From JAHWKS01 sp964458385 (GTDB taxonomy: Bacteria; Planctomycetota; Planctomycetia; Pirellulales; Pirellulaceae), in NCBI GenBank assembly GCA_964458385.1, contig CAYWIS010000067.1, positions 1 to 26,725 of the forward strand: a DNA stretch of 26,725 nucleotides. The letters are read 5' to 3'. Numbering within the stretch: the first letter of the stretch is position 1; the number at the start of each line of letters is the position of its first letter. Under the pieces are notes generated by a model. It searched no databases. It saw only the letters and a program-made list of their open reading frames with translations, and was not told the DNA's origin. The position numbers and the translations under genes were made by a program. Positions 22,959-26,725 of the stretch are shown here, in pieces.

Positions 22959-23648
22959 ATGGCGAACCTTGCGGACATTCGAGTTATTCTCTTTGACGCC
23001 GTGGGCACCTTGATTTACCCGAGCCCGCCGGCGGTAGATGTTTATCAGCAGGTGGGCGCACAATGGGGGGCGAATCTGTCGCGGGACGAAGTAGCCTGCC
23101 GATTTCGAAATGCTTTCGCCACGATCTTTGCGAAAGGAAATAGCACTCCTACAAGCCACGCAATCGAGCACCAGCGGTGGCGGGAGGTTGTATCGGCTGT
23201 GTTCGGCGACACACCGGCCCCACTGAATGCGATCTTCGAGCAACTGTGGACGCACTTCGCCAAGAGCGAAAACTGGTCGCTCTTCCCTGACGTGGCTGAC
23301 GTTTGGCGAACGTTGGAACAGCGCGGCTTTGAATTGGGGATCGCCTCGAACTTCGACGACCGACTGCCCGAAGTTTTGGCTGGTTTGCCGCCGTTGTCGA
23401 CCTGTCGACACGTGTTTTGGTCGTCACGCATTGGCTACGCCAAACCACATCCTCGGTTCTTTCAAACGGTAGCCGATCTTCTACAAACGCCACCAGACAC
23501 CCTTCTCCTGGTAGGGGATGATTGGCAGAACGACGTACTTGGCGCCACGGCCGCTGGTTGGCGCGCGGTATACCTTGACCGCACTTCGCAGGCGCCCACA
23601 GACCGCGCGATCACAACTTTTACTGACATTATGAATTTTCTCGATTAA
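22959..23648 (+). CDS. HAD-IA family hydrolase (REG-2-like/HDHD3-like)
   Basis: A 229-residue haloacid-dehalogenase-like hydrolase with an alpha-helical cap between motifs I and II. Motif I is FDAVGTL, with nucleophile Asp13 but Val15 in place of the usual second Asp. Motif II is IASNFDD, motif III the Lys in GYAKPHPRFF, and motif IV GDDWQND. The Asp-to-Val change is common in the REG-2/HDHD3 branch as far as I know, so phosphatase activity may be weak or absent. Substrate is unknown. The ATG at 22959 has AGGA (22948-22951) about 7 nt upstream. It lies 82 bp after rseP, separated by a 10-bp hairpin, and ends 244 bp before the DUF1501 gene. Confidence 0.9.
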   Translation: MANLADIRVILFDAVGTLIYPSPPAVDVYQQVGAQWGANLSRDEVACRFRNAFATIFAKGNSTPTSHAIEHQRWREVVSAVFGDTPAPLNAIFEQLWTHFAKSENWSLFPDVADVWRTLEQRGFELGIASNFDDRLPEVLAGLPPLSTCRHVFWSSRIGYAKPHPRFFQTVADLLQTPPDTLLLVGDDWQNDVLGATAAGWRAVYLDRTSQAPTDRAITTFTDIMNFLD

Positions 23649-23892
23649 CAATCTCTGGCTGTACAAATCAGCCTGGTTTGATACGATAGTTCGGAAGTGC
23701 AGCGCTTGGTCGCTGCTCGGTCTGGCTTGCCCTTTGTCGTAAAGACGGAGGCGAGCGCAACTGAGCGGAAGCATCGAGGCGGCGACGCTGCTGCATAATC
23801 GCTTGAGGAAGCGGATCTGACGATTCGTAGATTCCTGCACGGTTATAACCAACGTTTCGCCTTCCCCATTCGCTTCGAGAAGGAACCTCGCC
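23649..23892. other. Intergenic region upstream of the DUF1501 gene
   Basis: About 244 bp without a coding sequence. A TACGAT at 23682-23687 could be a -10, but its 17-bp-spaced partner (CTGTAC, 23659-23664) is a poor -35, so no promoter is called. No clear terminator for the HAD gene is visible. Confidence 0.4.
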
Positions 23893-25254
23893 ATGCTCAC
23901 CATCCTGGGTCGCCCGGAGCGACGTAGCGGTTTCTGCGATGGCTTAACCCGCCGTAGTTTTCTGCAAATTGGCGGTTTGGTTATGGGTGGGGCCACGCTC
24001 CCGCAAATTCTCCGAGCCGAGGCGGAATCGGGTGTGGGCCGCTCGCATAAGGCGATTATCAATGTCTTTCTGCCGGGAGGTCCCCCGCACCAGGACATGT
24101 GGGATCTCAAAATGGATGCTCCAAGCGAGATCCGGGGCGAGTTTCAACCAATCAAAACCAACGTACCGGGGATCGAGATCTGCGAATTGTTTCCGCGCAT
24201 CGCCTCGATGATGGACAAGTTCGTCCCCATTCGCACGATCGTAGGGGCGAATGGAGCACACTATTCCTTCCAATGCATTACCGGCCGCACCGAGAACCCG
24301 CAGCCTGCCGGTGGTTGGCCGTCGATGGGCGCCTGGGTGTCGAAGGTGCTCGGACCCGTCAAGCCGGCTGTGCCGCCGCATTTGGCCCTGTTCTATAAGA
24401 CCGACCATCAACCGTGGGGGTATCAAGGCGGCGGCGGATTCTTGGGAGTCGCCCACGCTCCGTTTAATTTGGTGGGCGGCCGGAATGAGACCAGCAAAGT
24501 GGAGAACATGGTCCTGCAAGGCATTACGCTGGAACGCTTGCACGACCGCCGCGCGTTGCTTACCGCGTTCGATCAGTTTCGCCGCGAGGCCGATACTTCC
24601 GGCGCCATGGAGGGGCTGGATCGTTTCACGGAACAGGCGATGGGGATTCTCACGTCGTCCAAGCTGGCTGAAGCCATGGACCTGTCGAAGGAAGACCCTG
24701 CCGTGATCGAACGGTATGGGAAGGACAACCCCGAGTTCCACGCGGACGGTGCGCCGCGGATGACCCGCAATTTCCTTATTGCACGCCGATTAGTGGAGGC
24801 GGGGGCGCGGGTTGTGTCGCTCAACTTCAGCCGTTGGGATTGGCACGGCCAGAATTTCAAGATCGCGCGCACGGAAATGCCGCTGCTCGATGCAGCCGTT
24901 TCTGCTCTTGTGCAAGACCTGCACGAGCGGGGGTTGGATCGCGACGTATCGGTAGTGGTCTGGGGTGAGTTCGGCCGCACGCCCAAGATCAATAGCTCGG
25001 CGGGGCGAGATCACTGGCCACAAGTTTCGTGCGCCCTGCTGGCCGGCGGCGGGATGCGCACCGGCCAAGTGATCGGCCAAACCAACCGTCTGGGTGAACA
25101 TCCCATCGACCGGCCGGTCACCTTCCAGGAAGTCTTTGCTACGCTCTACCACAATCTGGGGCTTAACCTTAGCGCCGTGCGCGAGTTCGATCTCCGCGGT
25201 CGCCCCTACAATCTTGTGGATCCTGGCGTGCAGCCGCTGCGGGAGTTGATCTAA
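23893..25254 (+). CDS. DUF1501 domain-containing protein, Tat-exported
   Basis: A 453-residue protein of the DUF1501 (PF07394) family, which is greatly expanded in planctomycetes and distantly related to alkaline-phosphatase-like and sulfatase-like folds. A twin-arginine signal is visible (TRRSFLQIGG, Arg20-Arg21, then a hydrophobic stretch), so export in folded form is likely. Family features include FLPGGPPHQDMWD, GANGAHYSFQCITGR, the C-terminal VVVWGEFGRTPKI with GRDHWPQVSCALLAGGG, and HPIDRPVTFQEVFATLYHNLG. The ATG at 23893 follows AAGGA (23880-23884) with 8-nt spacing. DUF1501 genes are often paired with a DUF1549/DUF1553 cytochrome-type partner; none is present here. Biochemical function is not established. 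It is convergent with speA. Confidence 0.95.
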   Translation: MLTILGRPERRSGFCDGLTRRSFLQIGGLVMGGATLPQILRAEAESGVGRSHKAIINVFLPGGPPHQDMWDLKMDAPSEIRGEFQPIKTNVPGIEICELFPRIASMMDKFVPIRTIVGANGAHYSFQCITGRTENPQPAGGWPSMGAWVSKVLGPVKPAVPPHLALFYKTDHQPWGYQGGGGFLGVAHAPFNLVGGRNETSKVENMVLQGITLERLHDRRALLTAFDQFRREADTSGAMEGLDRFTEQAMGILTSSKLAEAMDLSKEDPAVIERYGKDNPEFHADGAPRMTRNFLIARRLVEAGARVVSLNFSRWDWHGQNFKIARTEMPLLDAAVSALVQDLHERGLDRDVSVVVWGEFGRTPKINSSAGRDHWPQVSCALLAGGGMRTGQVIGQTNRLGEHPIDRPVTFQEVFATLYHNLGLNLSAVREFDLRGRPYNLVDPGVQPLRELI

Positions 25255-25298
25255 GAGGACAACACCCCCGGTCGCGAACACAAGAGTCATAGTTCACC

Positions 25299-25327
25299 GG
25301 GCCACAGGGCCCTTTGCGCTCTGGCCC
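25299..25327. repeat. Imperfect hairpin downstream of the DUF1501 gene
   Basis: GGGCCA (25299-25304) pairs with TGGCCC (25322-25327). A C-C mismatch and two more pairs (AG/CT) extend the stem. It is the first of three hairpins between two convergent genes and has no U-tract. Confidence 0.4.
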
Positions 25328-25379
25328 AATTCAAGCGTTGCACCACAGCGAGGCGCTGCGCGCAAGCCTTAATTGTTCT

Positions 25380-25404
25380 CCGAGGATTCGTTGGCGATCC
25401 TCGG
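25380..25404. repeat. 8-bp hairpin between convergent DUF1501 and speA genes
   Basis: CCGAGGAT (25380-25387) and ATCCTCGG (25397-25404) form a perfect stem with a 9-nt loop. There is no T-run on either side, so intrinsic termination is uncertain. Confidence 0.5.
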
Positions 25405-25453
25405 GTAACTCGGGACCGACTTGCGCTGAGAGAATTGTTCGCGAGGCTTGGCT

Positions 25454-25496
25454 GGGCGTCCCCGTCGTGCTTCGCTTGGCAAGACGGGGATTGCCC
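25454..25496. terminator. Compound hairpin at the 3' end of speA, possible terminator
   Basis: TCCCCGTC (25459-25466) pairs with GACGGGGA (25483-25490). After a small internal loop GGGC (25454-25457) pairs with GCCC (25493-25496), giving 12 pairs in total around a 16-nt loop. It starts 6 bp beyond the speA stop. No U-tract follows, so it may instead protect the transcript end or block convergent transcription. Confidence 0.45.
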
Positions 25497-25502
25497 GCCA
25501 CC

Positions 25503-26725
25503 TTACGCCTCAGGTTCTTCCAAGTACGTGTAACCCCGCAGGGCGTCTTCGTAGAAACGCATTAGCCGGCCAGCCTCTTTGTGATCGAGGTTGCCCTGGC
25601 GCACGGCGGATTCGACGTTTAATTGCAGGCGGTGCATCAGTTCGTCAGCATTGAAATGGACGTAACTAAGCACCTCGCGCACCGTGTCGCCCTTGATGAT
25701 GTTCTCTAGGATCACTTCGCCCTCGTCGCTGAGCGTGACATGCACGGCGTTGGTATCGCCGAACAGGTTGTGCAGGTCGCCAAGGATTTCTTGATACGCG
25801 CCGACCAGGAACACGCCCAGGTAATACGGATCGCCCGTAAACGCGTGTAGACCCAGCGTCGGCCGCCACTCGCGGCTCTCGTTCACGGCGCTGATGAAGT
25901 GGTCGATCTTGCCGTCGGAGTCGCAAGTGATGTCGCCCAGCACCGCCGGCCGCGTCGGCCGTTCGTTGAGGCGGTGGATGGGCATCACCGGGAACAACTG
26001 ATTAATTGCCCAGCTGTCGGGAATCGACTGGAACAAAGAGAAGTTGCAGAAGTAGGTATCGGCCAACATCTGGTCGATGGCGTGCAACTCCTCGGGGACA
26101 CGCTCCAATTCACCCGCCAATGGCCGAATCTTGCGGCAGATGGCGCGGAAAAGGTCTTCGGCCGCCGAACGCAATTCGAGCGATAGCCGGCCAGCGTTGA
26201 ACATGTGAATGAGCATTTCCAACGCCTGCTGGGCGTCGTGGTAGCTTTCCAGCAGGTTGGAAGGCTTGAGCTCGCGGTACGTGTCGAGCAGGTCGCGGAG
26301 CGGCCCTTCCGCTTCTTCGACCTGTCCAGACTCCAGCAGCGAACGCACATGCGCGGCCCCGTTGGTGTACTCGGCGGGCGCATCGTCGGCGTCGGGCACA
26401 TTGTGAGACTGAGCGGAAACGCCCAGCACGCTGAATACCAGCACACTATGGTGCGACACCAACGCCCGGCCGCTTTCCGAAATGATTGTCGGATGCGGTA
26501 CGTCCGCTTCGTCGCACACCGCCTGGATGTGGTGGACCACGTCGTTGGCGTACTCCTGCAGGGTGTAGTTCATGCTGGAGTCGAAGTTGGTTTGCGAGCC
26601 GTCGTAGTCGACCCCCAAACCACCGCCCACGTCGAGATATTCCATGCCGGCGCCCCGTTTGGCCAGCTCCACGTAGATTCGAGTCGCCTCGTGCAAGGCG
26701 CGCTTCACATGGCGAATGTTGGTAA
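25503..26725 (-). CDS. speA: Biosynthetic arginine decarboxylase SpeA (5' truncated by window edge)
   Basis: The C-terminal ~405 residues of a PLP-dependent (alanine-racemase fold type) arginine decarboxylase, which makes agmatine from arginine for polyamine synthesis. The frame is open to the right edge; the GTG at 26708 is an internal Val (context NIRHVKRALHEA), so the true start lies outside the window. Visible family segments are the PLP-phosphate Gly-rich MEYLDVGGGLGVDYDGS, SESGRALVSHHSVL, the helical insert characteristic of SpeA, and the C-terminal substrate region with GAYQEILGDLHNLFGDTNAVHV. Full-length SpeA is about 630-660 residues. The gene is convergent with the DUF1501 gene. Agmatine is also the substrate of the protein family encoded at 14650-15966, though that copy carries a signal peptide. 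Confidence 0.96.
   Translation of the reverse strand, partial: TNIRHVKRALHEATRIYVELAKRGAGMEYLDVGGGLGVDYDGSQTNFDSSMNYTLQEYANDVVHHIQAVCDEADVPHPTIISESGRALVSHHSVLVFSVLGVSAQSHNVPDADDAPAEYTNGAAHVRSLLESGQVEEAEGPLRDLLDTYRELKPSNLLESYHDAQQALEMLIHMFNAGRLSLELRSAAEDLFRAICRKIRPLAGELERVPEELHAIDQMLADTYFCNFSLFQSIPDSWAINQLFPVMPIHRLNERPTRPAVLGDITCDSDGKIDHFISAVNESREWRPTLGLHAFTGDPYYLGVFLVGAYQEILGDLHNLFGDTNAVHVTLSDEGEVILENIIKGDTVREVLSYVHFNADELMHRLQLNVESAVRQGNLDHKEAGRLMRFYEDALRGYTYLEEPEA

Overview
The window looks like part of a planctomycete chromosome, most likely Pirellulales-type. The pointers are a twin-arginine DUF1501 protein, a lipoprotein PQQ-like beta-propeller, a large RecQ with an added C-terminal domain, a GldG-like lipoprotein beside an ABC-2 exporter, and a release-factor-like rescue protein with an 'NVADC' helix. 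This assignment is inference from gene content, not phylogeny. A run of 10 Ns at 16006-16015 marks a scaffold join, so the source is a draft genome or a MAG. I see no tRNA, rRNA, CRISPR array, IS element or phage gene. Most of the window is chromosomal housekeeping and envelope genes.

Layout. (1) 1-5332, plus strand: the 3' part of recQ (its start lies left of the window), ftsH, and a small DUF962/Mpo1-like membrane protein, closed by a bidirectional terminator at 5439-5469. (2) 5497-8602, minus strand: a three-gene operon of LEA-like, YqjD/ElaB-like and holin-III-like membrane proteins, probably an envelope stress module. (3) 9028-14458, plus strand: a three-gene export cassette made of a lipoprotein with a GATase-like segment, an ABC ATPase, and a permease carrying two fused ABC-2 halves. 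(4) 14650-17677, minus strand: a secreted agmatine-deiminase-family protein and a PQQ-like beta-propeller lipoprotein, separated by the scaffold gap. (5) 17860-19282, plus strand: an ArfB-like ribosome rescue protein with an apparent internal deletion, a two-TM hypothetical, and a family 5 uracil-DNA glycosylase. (6) 19410-22876: a good promoter, then dxr and rseP overlapping by 13 nt. rseP is cut by an in-frame TAG between its HExxH and LDG halves. (7) 22959-25254: a HAD-IA hydrolase and a Tat-exported DUF1501 protein. (8) 25503-26725, minus strand: the C-terminal part of arginine decarboxylase SpeA.

The genes share an envelope and quality-control theme: FtsH and RseP are membrane proteases, the 5.5-8.6 kb operon is probably membrane-stress related, and the ABC cassette exports or remodels something unknown. 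dxr (isoprenoid precursors) precedes rseP in an order common in bacteria. SpeA makes agmatine and the 14.6 kb gene belongs to an agmatine-consuming family, but its signal peptide puts it outside the cytoplasm.

The observations most worth a second look are the amber codon splitting rseP, the internal deletion in the ArfB-like gene, the ~97-residue tandem repeat in the stress-operon protein, and the GATase-lipoprotein/ABC-2 cassette.
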